Positions 43,239 through 52,179 of a stretch of 64,000 bases of DNA are shown here, piece after piece (the stretch's first letter is position 1; the number at the start of each line of letters is the position of its first letter). The notes under the pieces were generated by a model. It was not told where the DNA came from, searched no databases, and saw only the letters and a list, made by a program, of their open reading frames with translations. Position numbers and translations under genes: made by a program. The DNA comes from Brevibacillus fortis (GTDB taxonomy: Bacteria > Bacillota > Bacilli > Brevibacillales > Brevibacillaceae): assembly GCF_003013395.1 (NCBI RefSeq), contig NZ_PXZM01000036.1:248001-312000 (forward strand), given 5' to 3'.

Positions 43239-44303
43239 ATGCACCCTGCACTCTTTCATTGGAAGCGTTTGGAGCAAGTCGTATCAGAAGTGCTAGTACA
43301 GGCAGGTGCCAGACGCGAGCATGCAAGGCTTGTCGCTGAATCTCTCGTCCATGCTGATTTGCGAGGCATTGAGTCCCATGGTCTGGAGAGGTTGCCGATT
43401 TATCTCCAACGAATCGTAGCTGGCTTGATCGAATTGAACGAGGAACCAGTGGTATGGAAACAGGAGGGAGCAACAGCTCTGGTAGACGGCAAAAACCAGC
43501 TGGGTGCGGTAGTCGGGGTTGTGGCATTGGAGGAAGCGATCAAGCTGTCGCGGCAGATGGGAATCGGGATAGTTGGTGTTCGTCATTCCAACCACTTTGG
43601 CTCTTGTTCATACTATGCCGAACGAGCGATAGCAGAAGGAATGATTCTTCTTGTCCTTTCCAATGCCCCTGAAGCGATGGCACCGACTGGAGGGATTCGC
43701 CCTTTTTTCGGAACGAATCCAATTGCGGTGGGAATACCGGCAGGGGAAGAGCCATCCTTTTTGTTAGATATGGCCACGAGTGTCGCTGCCAGGGGAAAAA
43801 TCGCCTTGGCCGTTAAAAAAGGGGAATCCATTCCTGCGGATTGGGCTATCGATCGCAACGGGAAGGAAACGACTGATCCCAAACAAGCCTTGCTAGGCTC
43901 ACTTTTGCCGATCGGGGGAGCAAAGGGTTACGGATTGGCGATGTTCATCGATATTTTGTGTGGGCTGCTAACGGGTGCAGCGACGGGACCACATGTAAAA
44001 AGCTTATATGACAACTGGAACGATCCTCAAAACGTCGGACATCTTTTCTTGACGGTGAATATTGAACGATTTATGCCACTGCCCGATTTTTGTGCCAATA
44101 TGGATGCGTACATCCGTGAGGTGAAAAGCGTTCCTATGAAAGAAGGCGTATCCGAAATTTTCATACCAGGGGAAATCGAGAGCCGAAAAAAGCAACAACG
44201 CATAGAAAATGGCATTCCATTCAATCCGAATCTGACTGAAGAACTCAGCCAATTATGCCGCACCTATGGAGTCGATTTGCAGGCAGCGTATCACATCCCC
44301 TAA
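43239..44303 (+). CDS. Ldh2-family malate/L-lactate/ureidoglycolate-type dehydrogenase
   Basis: A 354-residue NAD(P)-dependent 2-hydroxyacid dehydrogenase of the Ldh_2 family. Conserved blocks are ESHGLERLPIYL, VRHSNHFGSCSYYAERA, FFGTNPIAVGIPAG, LDMATSVAARGKI and LLPIGGAKGYGLAMFIDILC. The substrate (malate, lactate, ureidoglycolate or sulfolactate) cannot be settled from sequence. A ComB-like phosphosulfolactate phosphatase occurs elsewhere in the window, but no operon links them. GGAGGGG favours ATG 43239 over upstream in-frame codons. Confidence 0.9.
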   Translation: MHPALFHWKRLEQVVSEVLVQAGARREHARLVAESLVHADLRGIESHGLERLPIYLQRIVAGLIELNEEPVVWKQEGATALVDGKNQLGAVVGVVALEEAIKLSRQMGIGIVGVRHSNHFGSCSYYAERAIAEGMILLVLSNAPEAMAPTGGIRPFFGTNPIAVGIPAGEEPSFLLDMATSVAARGKIALAVKKGESIPADWAIDRNGKETTDPKQALLGSLLPIGGAKGYGLAMFIDILCGLLTGAATGPHVKSLYDNWNDPQNVGHLFLTVNIERFMPLPDFCANMDAYIREVKSVPMKEGVSEIFIPGEIESRKKQQRIENGIPFNPNLTEELSQLCRTYGVDLQAAYHIP

Positions 44304-44386
44304 CCAGATTTCTTTCGCCGATGGTTTCAAGGACAATGCATCGCACATAGACTAATGTCATCGGTTTGGAAAGGAGTGAACCGCCT

Positions 44387-44779
44387 ATGCAACGACATAT
44401 GTGCAAAGGCAAAATTCACAGGGCGACAGTTACGCAGGCCGAACTGGATTACGTGGGGAGTATCACGATTGACGTTGCCCTTATGAATGCGGCAGATATC
44501 AAGCCATATGAAATCGTGCAAATAACCAGTCTGCGTAATGCGACGCGCTGGAAAACATACGCGTTACCCGGAGCATCGGGGAGCGGAGTCATCTGCCTGA
44601 ACGGTCCACCTGCCCATTTATTCTCGCCAGGAGATATGGTCATCATTTTGAGTATGGGCATGTACGATGAATCCGAGATCGAACAGCTCATTCCCAGGGT
44701 CGTCTTTGTGGACGAACGGAATCGTATCACGAAAATAGAGGAGCATCATCTGATAAAGAATGGAGAGACACTGCCATAA
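44387..44779 (+). CDS. panD: Aspartate 1-decarboxylase proenzyme
   Basis: A 130-residue pyruvoyl enzyme making beta-alanine for pantothenate and CoA. The self-cleavage site Gly-Ser is in ELDYVGSITIDVALM, and the catalytic lead-in is KGKIHRATVTQA. AAAGGAGTG precedes ATG 44387. The stop TAA overlaps an ATA triplet that may start the next gene. panB and panC are not adjacent. Confidence 0.95.
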   Translation: MQRHMCKGKIHRATVTQAELDYVGSITIDVALMNAADIKPYEIVQITSLRNATRWKTYALPGASGSGVICLNGPPAHLFSPGDMVIILSMGMYDESEIEQLIPRVVFVDERNRITKIEEHHLIKNGETLP

Positions 44780-45510
44780 AACCGCCAAACGTTGGAAAAT
44801 GGGGCAAGCATCAGCACTTGGTCAAAGATGAATTTTTGCAGGAGCATTTGCCCAAAACCCGCGTGTACTCTCCTGAAGAGCTATGGCAGTATGCAGAAGC
44901 ATTTACACATGTGATGCTGAAGCCTTCGGGAGGCGGCGGTGGGGCAGGAATTATTCAAGTAACAGCGCGAGGAGAAGAGAATTATTTGGTGCATAGTGGG
45001 AGTCATCGGCGTCTCGTGACTGGGAAGGAAGCCACGATTACATATGTGGAATCGTTGTTTCGACCAAAAACATACCTGCTCCAGCCGCGTATCCCACTCG
45101 GTAAAATCAACGGCAAGCCTTTTGATGTGCGTGTCATGATTCAGCGAAGGAACAGGAAAGAGTCTTGGGTCATAACAGGGTGGTGTGCAAAGCTTGCAGG
45201 TCCGGGCTTTGTTGTGACAAATGTAGCTCGCAGCCGTGGAAAAGTATTGCCTGTTCGCACGGCAATCAAGCTGTCGGATATAGAAGCTGGCCCGCATCTC
45301 TTGAGTGAAATCCGCATGGTAGCTGCGGCGGCCGCTCATCGATTGGGAAGAGCCTATCCGACACTTCGTGAGATCGGTTTGGACTTAGGGATTGATGTGG
45401 ATGGCAAACCGTGGATTATTGAAGCGAACTTCCGACCATCCCTTTCTCTCTTTCAAAAACTGGAGGATCAGTCCTTTTACAAACGAATTGTCTCCATGAG
45501 AAAACGATAA
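44776..45510 (+). CDS. YheC/YheD-family ATP-grasp protein, possible ATA start
   Basis: A 244-residue ATP-grasp protein like the spore-associated YheC/YheD group. ATP-grasp blocks are MLKPSGGGGGAGIIQVTARG, FDVRVMIQRRNRKESWVITG and IGIDVDGKPWIIEANFRPS-like near the C-terminus. The family N-terminus (PPNVGKWGKHQHLVKDEFL) is encoded upstream of the first usual start, TTG 44818. In that frame the only codon well spaced after a GGAGAG site (44762-44767) is ATA at 44776, overlapping the panD stop. Either ATA is used or translation begins at TTG without a good site. Confidence 0.8.
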   Translation: MKPPNVGKWGKHQHLVKDEFLQEHLPKTRVYSPEELWQYAEAFTHVMLKPSGGGGGAGIIQVTARGEENYLVHSGSHRRLVTGKEATITYVESLFRPKTYLLQPRIPLGKINGKPFDVRVMIQRRNRKESWVITGWCAKLAGPGFVVTNVARSRGKVLPVRTAIKLSDIEAGPHLLSEIRMVAAAAAHRLGRAYPTLREIGLDLGIDVDGKPWIIEANFRPSLSLFQKLEDQSFYKRIVSMRKR

Positions 45511-45512
45511 GA

Positions 45513-45575
45513 GGAGAACCACTTGTCGATGTTCAAACGGTAAGAAATGGGCAGGTGGTTTTCCCTGTTTTTCTA
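45513..45575 (+). terminator. Terminator-like hairpin after the ATP-grasp gene
   Basis: The arms GAACCACTTG and CAGGTGGTTTTC are followed by T-rich sequence. Confidence 0.55.
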
Positions 45576-45699
45576 CTTACAATTATCGTGTGAATTATGA
45601 TAATGATCTTGCAATTACAACTATGACGCTGCTACTAGCTAAGGAACGCAAAAGTTGATAGAATGCCTCTCAATAAGGTGGGAGGTAATATACACGTCG

Positions 45700-47043
45700 A
45701 TGATAACTTTGTCTAAGAAAGAAATGCTGCTGGTCAGTTTTATGCTGTTTTCGATGTTTTTTGGTGCGGGGAACCTTATTTTTCCACCCTATCTAGGTCA
45801 AGAGGCTGGAACCAATGTTTGGCTGTCGATTGTAGGCTTTGTGTTATCTGCTGTCGGTCTTCCCATCCTTGGGGTGATCGCCATCGCAAAAGCAGGGAGC
45901 TTTTACCAATTAGCGAGTCGTGTTCATCCAAGCTTTGCTCTTATTTTTCCTATTTTGATTTATGTGTCGATTGGACCCGCACTTGCGATCCCACGTGCAG
46001 GCAGTCTTGCGTACGAGATGGGGATGGCTCCATTTTTGCCGGCACAAGCCGCTGATTCTACCTGGAGTCTTTTCCTCTATACGATCGTATTTTTTGGCAT
46101 TGTTTTTTGGTTTAGTCTTACTCCTTCCAAATTGATTGATCGCTTTGGGAAAATACTAACTCCTGCGCTTTTGACCATGATTGCATTGATCTACATCAAG
46201 AGCTTATTCACACCACTGGGCCCAACGGGGATACCGGCAGGAAATTATGCCACTAATCCGGTTGTGCAAGGTTTTCTGGACGGGTATTTAACGATGGACG
46301 CTTTGGCTGCACTCGTATTTGGTATTGTGATTGCCAACACGCTGCGGAGCAAGGGAATCGAAGACAAAAAGCAACTGTCCACGAATATGATCAAAGCAGG
46401 TCTCGGAGCAGGTATGCTGCTAACATTTATTTATGTCATTTTGGGATTGCTGGGTTCATCCGGTGCCTCTTTAGGTAGGCCGGAGAATGGCGGGCTGCTC
46501 CTGACCGCTATCATGAGACAGCTTTTTGGGACAAGCGGTACACTGATTCTTGGTGTCATCTTTACCGTTGCCTGCCTCTGTGTATCAATTGGACTCGTAA
46601 CTTCTTGCAGTCAATACTTTCATGGACGATTCAGCCGTTTGTCGTACAATAAATGGGCAGTGATTCTCTGTGTTCTGAGCATGGGAGTGGCAAACTTGGG
46701 ACTATCGGAGATTTTAAGTGTATCTGTTCCAATCCTGGGCGCTATTTATCCAATTGCGATCGTGCTTATTTTATTGGCGTTGCTTGAGCGCTGGATACCT
46801 GAGCATTCGTCTGTGTATATGATGACTGTTGCAGTTGTGACGGTTTTTGGTGTCGTGGATTTGATGAATCTTACTTTTTTTAATAAGAGCTGGAACGATA
46901 TCTTGGGTGTTCTTCCGTTTTATAAGGAAGGGGCCGGGTGGATCATGCCAGCGTTATTCGCTGGTTTTGTCGGTATTCTGCTCGATTTTCGTAAAAGGAC
47001 AAACCGTACAAGAACAGGACCAACGACTTCTTCATCAAAATAA
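45700..47043 (+). CDS. brnQ: Branched-chain amino acid carrier BrnQ
   Basis: A 447-residue sodium-coupled carrier for Leu/Ile/Val of the LIVCS family with about 12 helices. The signature FMLFSMFFGAGNLIFPPYLG lies at the N-terminus, and AIPRAGSLAYEMG and FWFSLTPSKLIDRFGK follow. GGAGGT lies 13 bases before ATG 45700, somewhat distant. No T-box or CodY-like site was seen in the leader. Confidence 0.95.
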   Translation: MITLSKKEMLLVSFMLFSMFFGAGNLIFPPYLGQEAGTNVWLSIVGFVLSAVGLPILGVIAIAKAGSFYQLASRVHPSFALIFPILIYVSIGPALAIPRAGSLAYEMGMAPFLPAQAADSTWSLFLYTIVFFGIVFWFSLTPSKLIDRFGKILTPALLTMIALIYIKSLFTPLGPTGIPAGNYATNPVVQGFLDGYLTMDALAALVFGIVIANTLRSKGIEDKKQLSTNMIKAGLGAGMLLTFIYVILGLLGSSGASLGRPENGGLLLTAIMRQLFGTSGTLILGVIFTVACLCVSIGLVTSCSQYFHGRFSRLSYNKWAVILCVLSMGVANLGLSEILSVSVPILGAIYPIAIVLILLALLERWIPEHSSVYMMTVAVVTVFGVVDLMNLTFFNKSWNDILGVLPFYKEGAGWIMPALFAGFVGILLDFRKRTNRTRTGPTTSSSK

Positions 47044-47054
47044 GTTAGCATGCA

Positions 47055-47086
47055 AGAGAGGGCTTCGTTTTCGCGAAGCTCTCTTG
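47055..47086 (+). terminator. Terminator-like hairpin after brnQ
   Basis: The arms AGAGAGGGCTTCG and CGAAGCTCTCT surround a TTTTCG loop. The T tract is short. Confidence 0.65.
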
Positions 47087-47175
47087 TTGTGGAAGAAGCA
47101 TTTTGTTACTTTTTTCGAGGTTCATTCGTATTAAAAGTGTTAAAGCGTAAAAGAGTCGTTGAGGAGGTTCATTGC

Positions 47176-48360
47176 GTGAAAGTAGCACCTGTTGCGGAAG
47201 GTCAGCGAATTCGACAGCTAGACGGGATTAGAGGCTTTGCCCTCTTTGGGATCTTGCTGGTGAATATGCCGTCATTTATGTATCCGCTCTTGTTTTTACC
47301 AGATGCAGGGATGGTCAATACCCATTCGGATATAGATGGTTGGATACGGCTTTTGTTTAACATGTTTGTACAGACGAAGTTTTACACCATCTTCTCGTTT
47401 TTGTTTGGGGTAGGCTTTTTTCTGTTTATGCATCGTGCCGAGAGCAAACAGCTGCCTTATCAAAGCCTGTTTACTCGCAGATTATTGGTGCTGCTGATTG
47501 TGGGAATGGCACATCTTGTTTTCCTCTGGTATGGAGACATTCTTCATACGTACGCCTTAGCTGGTTTTCTTTTGTTGCTGTTTTACCACAGGCAAGAAAA
47601 GACGATCAAAAGATGGGCGTGGACGCTCTTGATTGGTATGCAGGCCTTGTCAGCTCTGATGCTGACCGTTCCTGAGGACCTCGTTCCTGTACCAGATCAG
47701 TCACCGCTCATACAAAAAGCTATCGATGCTTATACCAATGGGTCGATTATCGAGTGGTTCCAATTCCGGGTTGCTCACGAAATTCCAGTGGTTTTCTCCC
47801 TTGAGTTCTTTGTTATCCTATCTGTACTGCCGCTCTTTTTATTCGGATTTCTGGCAGCCAAGCGGGGAGTATTTGAGAGGACCGAAGAATTTATTCCAGT
47901 CATTCGCCGCGTATGGTGGCTGGCACTGGGCTTGAGTGCTGTGCTTGTACCGATGATTCCGCTCGTTCAATTTGGTATCGTAAAATTTCCAGCCTCGATC
48001 TCGATCGCCGTTCAGACATTTGTTACTTGGAGCGGTCTTAGCCTGTGCGCTTTTTACATCACGTCACTGCTGCTTCTTTATCGGAAAGAGAGCGGCAAGC
48101 GCATGTTGAAGCATTTGGAACCGGTCGGCAGAATGGCGCTGAGCAACTATTTGAGTCAAACCATTATTGCAGTAGTGGTTGTGCGTGTTGGACATTTGTA
48201 CGGAACGCCTGGGTTGGCTCTCGGATTGGTGTTTAGCTTGGTAATCTTCATTGCACAAATCTTCGTGAGTCGCTGGTGGCTCGCCAACTATCAGTTTGGT
48301 CCGGCAGAATGGCTTTGGCGCTGTTTGACATATGGAAAATTTGTACCAATGAAAAGATAA
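47176..48360 (+). CDS. DUF418-family membrane protein (YeiB/YxaH-like)
   Basis: A 394-residue polytopic membrane protein with about 10 helices. The conserved N-terminus RIRQLDGIRGFALFGILLVN and the C-terminal VGRMALSNYLSQTI, then FGPAEWLWRCLTYGK, define DUF418. The group is of unknown function and distantly like membrane acyltransferases. GAGGAGG precedes GTG 47176. A 32-residue membrane peptide gene follows ten bases after the stop. Confidence 0.9.
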   Translation: MKVAPVAEGQRIRQLDGIRGFALFGILLVNMPSFMYPLLFLPDAGMVNTHSDIDGWIRLLFNMFVQTKFYTIFSFLFGVGFFLFMHRAESKQLPYQSLFTRRLLVLLIVGMAHLVFLWYGDILHTYALAGFLLLLFYHRQEKTIKRWAWTLLIGMQALSALMLTVPEDLVPVPDQSPLIQKAIDAYTNGSIIEWFQFRVAHEIPVVFSLEFFVILSVLPLFLFGFLAAKRGVFERTEEFIPVIRRVWWLALGLSAVLVPMIPLVQFGIVKFPASISIAVQTFVTWSGLSLCAFYITSLLLLYRKESGKRMLKHLEPVGRMALSNYLSQTIIAVVVVRVGHLYGTPGLALGLVFSLVIFIAQIFVSRWWLANYQFGPAEWLWRCLTYGKFVPMKR

Positions 48361-48370
48361 GGAGGATCTC

Positions 48371-48469
48371 ATGCAATTTGACACTATCATGACAATTGCT
48401 GTCGTGCTTGTGCTGACATCCTGTTATTTTTATTTGTGGAAATGGCTTTGTTCGAAAACGTCCAGGTAA
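48371..48469 (+). CDS. 32-residue single-pass membrane peptide
   Basis: AAGGAGG lies six bases before ATG 48371, directly behind the DUF418 gene. The product has a hydrophobic helix (TIAVVLVLTSCYFYLWKWL) and a basic tail (CSKTSR), with two Cys. A terminator stem includes the last codons, so this is the operon end. Family not recognised. Confidence 0.6.
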   Translation: MQFDTIMTIAVVLVLTSCYFYLWKWLCSKTSR

Positions 48470-48485
48470 TCTGGGCGTTTTTTTG
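48457..48485 (+). terminator. Terminator overlapping the 32-residue gene
   Basis: The arms AACGTCCAG and CTGGGCGTT with a 5-base loop containing the stop codon are followed by T7. Confidence 0.88.
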
Positions 48486-48602
48486 TACCTTCAGCGTAAG
48501 GGTAGAGCATAGGATAAAAGTGGCAGGATTGGGGCAAAATTTTCCTATCTCACATGCCTCGTAACATGCAGCAGCGCTCTGACAGTAGGAAGGAGAAAGA
48601 GG

Positions 48603-50015
48603 ATGGCTGGCAACTGGATTCCGTTTTTGATCGGCTCCTTTGTAGGATCGATGGCTGCACTCATCGTGGTGGGACTGCTATTAATCTGTCTTTTTCGACC
48701 TCTTACCCAGTGGGTGCTCGCCAAGTTCATGAAGCGCCTCATGTCAGACCGCTATCCGGAAAATATTTTTGAGATGGTCTCCGCAATGACCAAAGTCAGT
48801 CCACGCTACATTTTGGAGAATAGCTTGCGAGCAGCTACTGGCCAAGCCATCGAACGTCCTTTCGGGAGTCCGCGCAAGTTCTTAAACTTCGATAGCTTGA
48901 TATTTTCGCCCGCTCAGTTGGCCGTGCTACCTTCTAGCGAGGATACTGAAGTGGATATGCAAATCACGATTGGACCCATGGCAAAAAAACCGTTAACTTT
49001 GGACATTCCGCTCATGGTAGGGGGCATGGGGTACGGTATCGGTGTGAGTGCCGATGTGAAAATCGCGATTGCAAAAGGAACGGCCGCAGTGGGGACTTTG
49101 ACGAATACGGGGGAAGGTCCGTTATTGCCGGAAGAAAGGAAATTCGCCAAACATCTGGTGCTCCAATACAACTCGGGAAAGTGGGCAAAGGAACCGGAAA
49201 TTTTGCGACAGGCAGATGCCATCGAAATCCATTTTGGGCAGGGGGCCACAGCAGCTGCCGCGAGCTTTATTCCCGCTGAATATATTCAGGGAAGAGCTGC
49301 TGAAATCATGGGAGTCCAGGATGAAGAAATGATCATCATTCCTTCGCGGCAGCCGGAAGTATCGAAGCCGGAGGATCTCAAGAAGCTCGTTGACAAGTTG
49401 CGCACGATAACAGACGGCGTCCCGATTGGCGTCAAAATCTGTGCGAGTGCCGTTCTTGAAAAAGACCTGGAGATTGCGATCCAAGCCGGCGTAGATTTCA
49501 TCAGTATCGATGGTGGACAAGCGGGAACAAAAGGAGGACCTCCAATCTTGGAGGATGATTTCGGTTTGCCGACCATTTATGCGCTGACCCGGGCTGTGCG
49601 CTATTTGAAGAAAAAAGGTGTGAAAGAACGAATTACCTTATTGTCTGGGGGCGGATATAATACCCCGGGTGAATGCTTGAAAGCTATTGCTTTGGGAGCA
49701 GATGGCATATTTATGGGGACGGCTGTTCTGTGGGCGATGACTCATGATCAGGTGACAAAAGCAATACCGTGGGAACCACCAACAGAGCTGACCACCTATC
49801 CAGGGAGCTTGAAAAACAAGTTCGATCCCGATTCAGCCACGAAATACTTGGCTAACTTTTTTCTTTCGTTTGTGGATGAGATGGAAATAGCAATCCTCGC
49901 TCTGGGGAAAACGTCTCTTCGTGAGGTTACGGCTGCGGATCTCGTCTCACTCGATGAGATGACGAGCAAAGTGACGAAAGTACCCCTTGCCTATCATTCA
50001 TCTTCTTCCAGTTAA
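48603..50015 (+). CDS. Stand-alone FMN-binding glutamate-synthase-like protein
   Basis: A 470-residue protein with one N-terminal membrane helix (IPFLIGSFVGSMAALIVVGLLLI) and then the FMN barrel of the glutamate synthase large subunit. Barrel motifs are IPLMVGGMGYGIGVS, GTLTNTGEGPLLPEE, AIEIHFGQGATAAAASF, DFISIDGGQAGTKGGPP and DGIFMGTAVLWAM. The amidotransferase domain and the cysteines of a GltB Fe-S cluster are not visible. Its reaction is unknown. AAGGAG precedes ATG 48603. Membrane attachment argues against a simple glutamate synthase role. Confidence 0.88.
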   Translation: MAGNWIPFLIGSFVGSMAALIVVGLLLICLFRPLTQWVLAKFMKRLMSDRYPENIFEMVSAMTKVSPRYILENSLRAATGQAIERPFGSPRKFLNFDSLIFSPAQLAVLPSSEDTEVDMQITIGPMAKKPLTLDIPLMVGGMGYGIGVSADVKIAIAKGTAAVGTLTNTGEGPLLPEERKFAKHLVLQYNSGKWAKEPEILRQADAIEIHFGQGATAAAASFIPAEYIQGRAAEIMGVQDEEMIIIPSRQPEVSKPEDLKKLVDKLRTITDGVPIGVKICASAVLEKDLEIAIQAGVDFISIDGGQAGTKGGPPILEDDFGLPTIYALTRAVRYLKKKGVKERITLLSGGGYNTPGECLKAIALGADGIFMGTAVLWAMTHDQVTKAIPWEPPTELTTYPGSLKNKFDPDSATKYLANFFLSFVDEMEIAILALGKTSLREVTAADLVSLDEMTSKVTKVPLAYHSSSSS

Positions 50016-50035
50016 ACAGCTTGATAGACGTACGA

Positions 50036-50821
50036 ATGGGAGGGATTCGTATCGAACAGAGGATCATCCAAATCAAGTCGGCTGCACAGTATAACGGATG
50101 GACCATGACGCAGACGTGGGAGCATCTTCTTTTTTTACATTGGGCGATTTCTCCAGCGTCTATCCAAGCGCTGATTCCAGCAGGACTTGAGCTCGATACT
50201 TACGATGGCAAGGCATGGATCAGTATTATTCCGTTTTTGCTGAGCAGCGTGCGTTTGCGTCGGATGCCATCCGTACCATTCACGACGACATTCCCTGAAA
50301 TCAATGTCCGGACGTATGTGAAGGCGAAAGGGAAGACGGGCGTATACTTTCTTTCGCTGGATGCATCAAATCCTCTTGTGATCAAAATTGCAACGTATTG
50401 GTACCGACTGCCATATTATCAGGCCCAGATGGCCTTTCAACCACAAGGGGATCGGATCGATTTTACCTCTCGACGTATATCTGGTCTACCTCATTCCCCC
50501 TCGTTCGAAGGTAGCTACCAGCCTCGCGCTGACAAATTTTTCGCCAAAGAGGGAACGCTGGTGCATTGGTTAACGGAGCGATACACGCTTTTTTGCAGGT
50601 GTAACAGAACAAAGCAAATGATGTATGCGGATGTGGTGCACGAACCATGGCAGCTACAGGAGGCAGCCTTCCATATTCGTGAAAACTCGATGACCGAAAA
50701 CCTGTCGATCCCACTAGCGGATTCTCCAGATCTTGCACTGTATTCACGTGGGGTACAAAGTCTTATTTGGCCGATTCGAAGTCTAGCGGATCTATCTTCG
50801 GATCAAGGTGGATATTCGTGA
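50036..50821 (+). CDS. YqjF-family (DUF2071) protein
   Basis: A 261-residue protein of the YqjF/DUF2071 group, of unknown function. The family opening WTMTQTWEHLLFLHWAI and the later IPFLLSSVRLRRMP, FPEINVRTYV and GVYFLSLDA are clear. The start is uncertain: ATG 50036 or TTG 50021 lack a good site, while GGGAGGG lies just inside the frame. It begins soon after the glutamate-synthase-like gene and may be co-transcribed with it. Confidence 0.82.
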   Translation: MGGIRIEQRIIQIKSAAQYNGWTMTQTWEHLLFLHWAISPASIQALIPAGLELDTYDGKAWISIIPFLLSSVRLRRMPSVPFTTTFPEINVRTYVKAKGKTGVYFLSLDASNPLVIKIATYWYRLPYYQAQMAFQPQGDRIDFTSRRISGLPHSPSFEGSYQPRADKFFAKEGTLVHWLTERYTLFCRCNRTKQMMYADVVHEPWQLQEAAFHIRENSMTENLSIPLADSPDLALYSRGVQSLIWPIRSLADLSSDQGGYS

Positions 50822-50855
50822 CTGATACCAGTACAACAGGGTATCAGTCTTTTTC
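50820..50855 (+). terminator. Terminator after the YqjF gene
   Basis: The arms GACTGATAC and GTATCAGTC are followed by T5. Confidence 0.88.
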
Positions 50856-50937
50856 GATTTGAGGCTTGTCAGACTGACTTTTGGTCGGTAAGATGGGAGG
50901 TAGCACTTTTTTTCGTAAAAAAGGAAGGATCTGGTAT

Positions 50938-52119
50938 TTGGTTATGGCTCGAAAAGAACGAATTGGTGAGTTGGATCTGATCCGGGCCTTTGCATTCTTG
51001 GCTGTGGTTTATCAGCATGTCATTGGTGTGTATATCCGTGAGCCGGGATTGACAGAGCAGGTGTCGATTATCTACGGAATGGTGTTTCATTTGCTAAAAT
51101 TCGCGGTACCAGCATTCATTTTCATCACGGGTCTTGTTTTGTTTTACAACTACTCCGAAAAAGTGAACTATATTTCCTTCACGCGTAAACGGATAACGGA
51201 GATTTTGGTTCCGTATGGAATATGGTCGGTGGTTTATCTTTATTTCATGGAAAAGCCCTTGGGTGAGGGCGCAGCGTTCGTTTGGAATGTAAGCAAAAAT
51301 TTCCTGACAGGGACATCCTCTTATCATCTGTGGTTCGTCGTGATGATTTTTCAGTTCTATCTTTTGTATCCGTTTTGGCGAAGAGTATTTGAACTTTTCC
51401 GCAGATTCGTGACAAGTCGCTTCCGTCTCGTTGTCGCTCTTGGAGTTACCGGATTGATTTATGGGGGCCTCATGTGGTTTTCAGCGAGATACATCCCGGC
51501 GCACGGCTTCCGCTTCGATATGAATTGGTTGGATACGTATTTCATCAAATACCGCGATCGCAATGCGTTCTATTATTTCTATTACTTTTTGTTTGGTGGC
51601 TTGGTCGCCTTCACGTTGCCAGCATTTCGTGCAATGTTGAAAAGATACTGGCAATGGATCATCGTTTCGGTTGGTGTCCTGTACGCAGTCATTGGCTATG
51701 AACTTTTCCGTTATTCAGGGGAAGGCAAGATTGATTTAAATGTCGCGACGTCATTGAAACCGTCCATGTTCCTCTATACAATGGCTTGTTTGCTGGCTGT
51801 GTACGGTCTCTGCCTATGGTTGAGCAAAAAGCAATCAAAATGGACACATTGGCTAGGACTCCTTGGGAAATATTCGTATGGAGCTTATTTGATTCATGCG
51901 CTGATCTTGACGTACTTGATGAAAGGTTTGCGCGGGCTTCAGCTTTTTCACACAGGTGTGTGGGGAAGTGTGGTAGCATTCGTCTTGTGCGCCATTCTTT
52001 CTTTTGCCATATCATATGGGCTAGGAAAACTGCCGTTTGGTTCATGGCTGGTGGGGGCAGCAGAGAAAAAGACAAAAAAGATCCCGTCCTCTCAAAAGGA
52101 ATGGCAAAATGCAGGTTAA
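50938..52119 (+). CDS. Membrane acyltransferase 3 family protein
   Basis: A 393-residue polytopic protein of the Acyl_transf_3 family, which moves acetyl or other acyl groups onto sugars or wall polymers. The opening block has the invariant His (LIRAFAFLAVVYQHVIGVYI), followed by RITEILVPYGIWSVVYLYF and HLWFVVMIFQFYLLYPFW. About ten helices are predicted. TTG 50938 is eight bases after GGAAGGA; ATG 50944 is the alternative. The acceptor is unknown. Confidence 0.9.
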   Translation: MVMARKERIGELDLIRAFAFLAVVYQHVIGVYIREPGLTEQVSIIYGMVFHLLKFAVPAFIFITGLVLFYNYSEKVNYISFTRKRITEILVPYGIWSVVYLYFMEKPLGEGAAFVWNVSKNFLTGTSSYHLWFVVMIFQFYLLYPFWRRVFELFRRFVTSRFRLVVALGVTGLIYGGLMWFSARYIPAHGFRFDMNWLDTYFIKYRDRNAFYYFYYFLFGGLVAFTLPAFRAMLKRYWQWIIVSVGVLYAVIGYELFRYSGEGKIDLNVATSLKPSMFLYTMACLLAVYGLCLWLSKKQSKWTHWLGLLGKYSYGAYLIHALILTYLMKGLRGLQLFHTGVWGSVVAFVLCAILSFAISYGLGKLPFGSWLVGAAEKKTKKIPSSQKEWQNAG

Positions 52120-52179
52120 TCGAAAGCAGTTTGGCCAGATGTAGAAATAGTAGGGGGATGAAGGGAGAAGCGAGTCGTC

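Noticed and set aside
45576-45699. T-box or CodY site ahead of brnQ, and a Fur-like AT repeat near 45590-45615
   Set aside because: No T-box core, AATTTTCnGAAAATT-like sequence or adequate Fur palindrome is present. The region is simply AT-rich.
50869-51090. Minus-strand frames inside the acyltransferase and similar overlapping frames throughout
   Set aside because: They overlap well-supported genes, lack binding sites and show no domain motifs.
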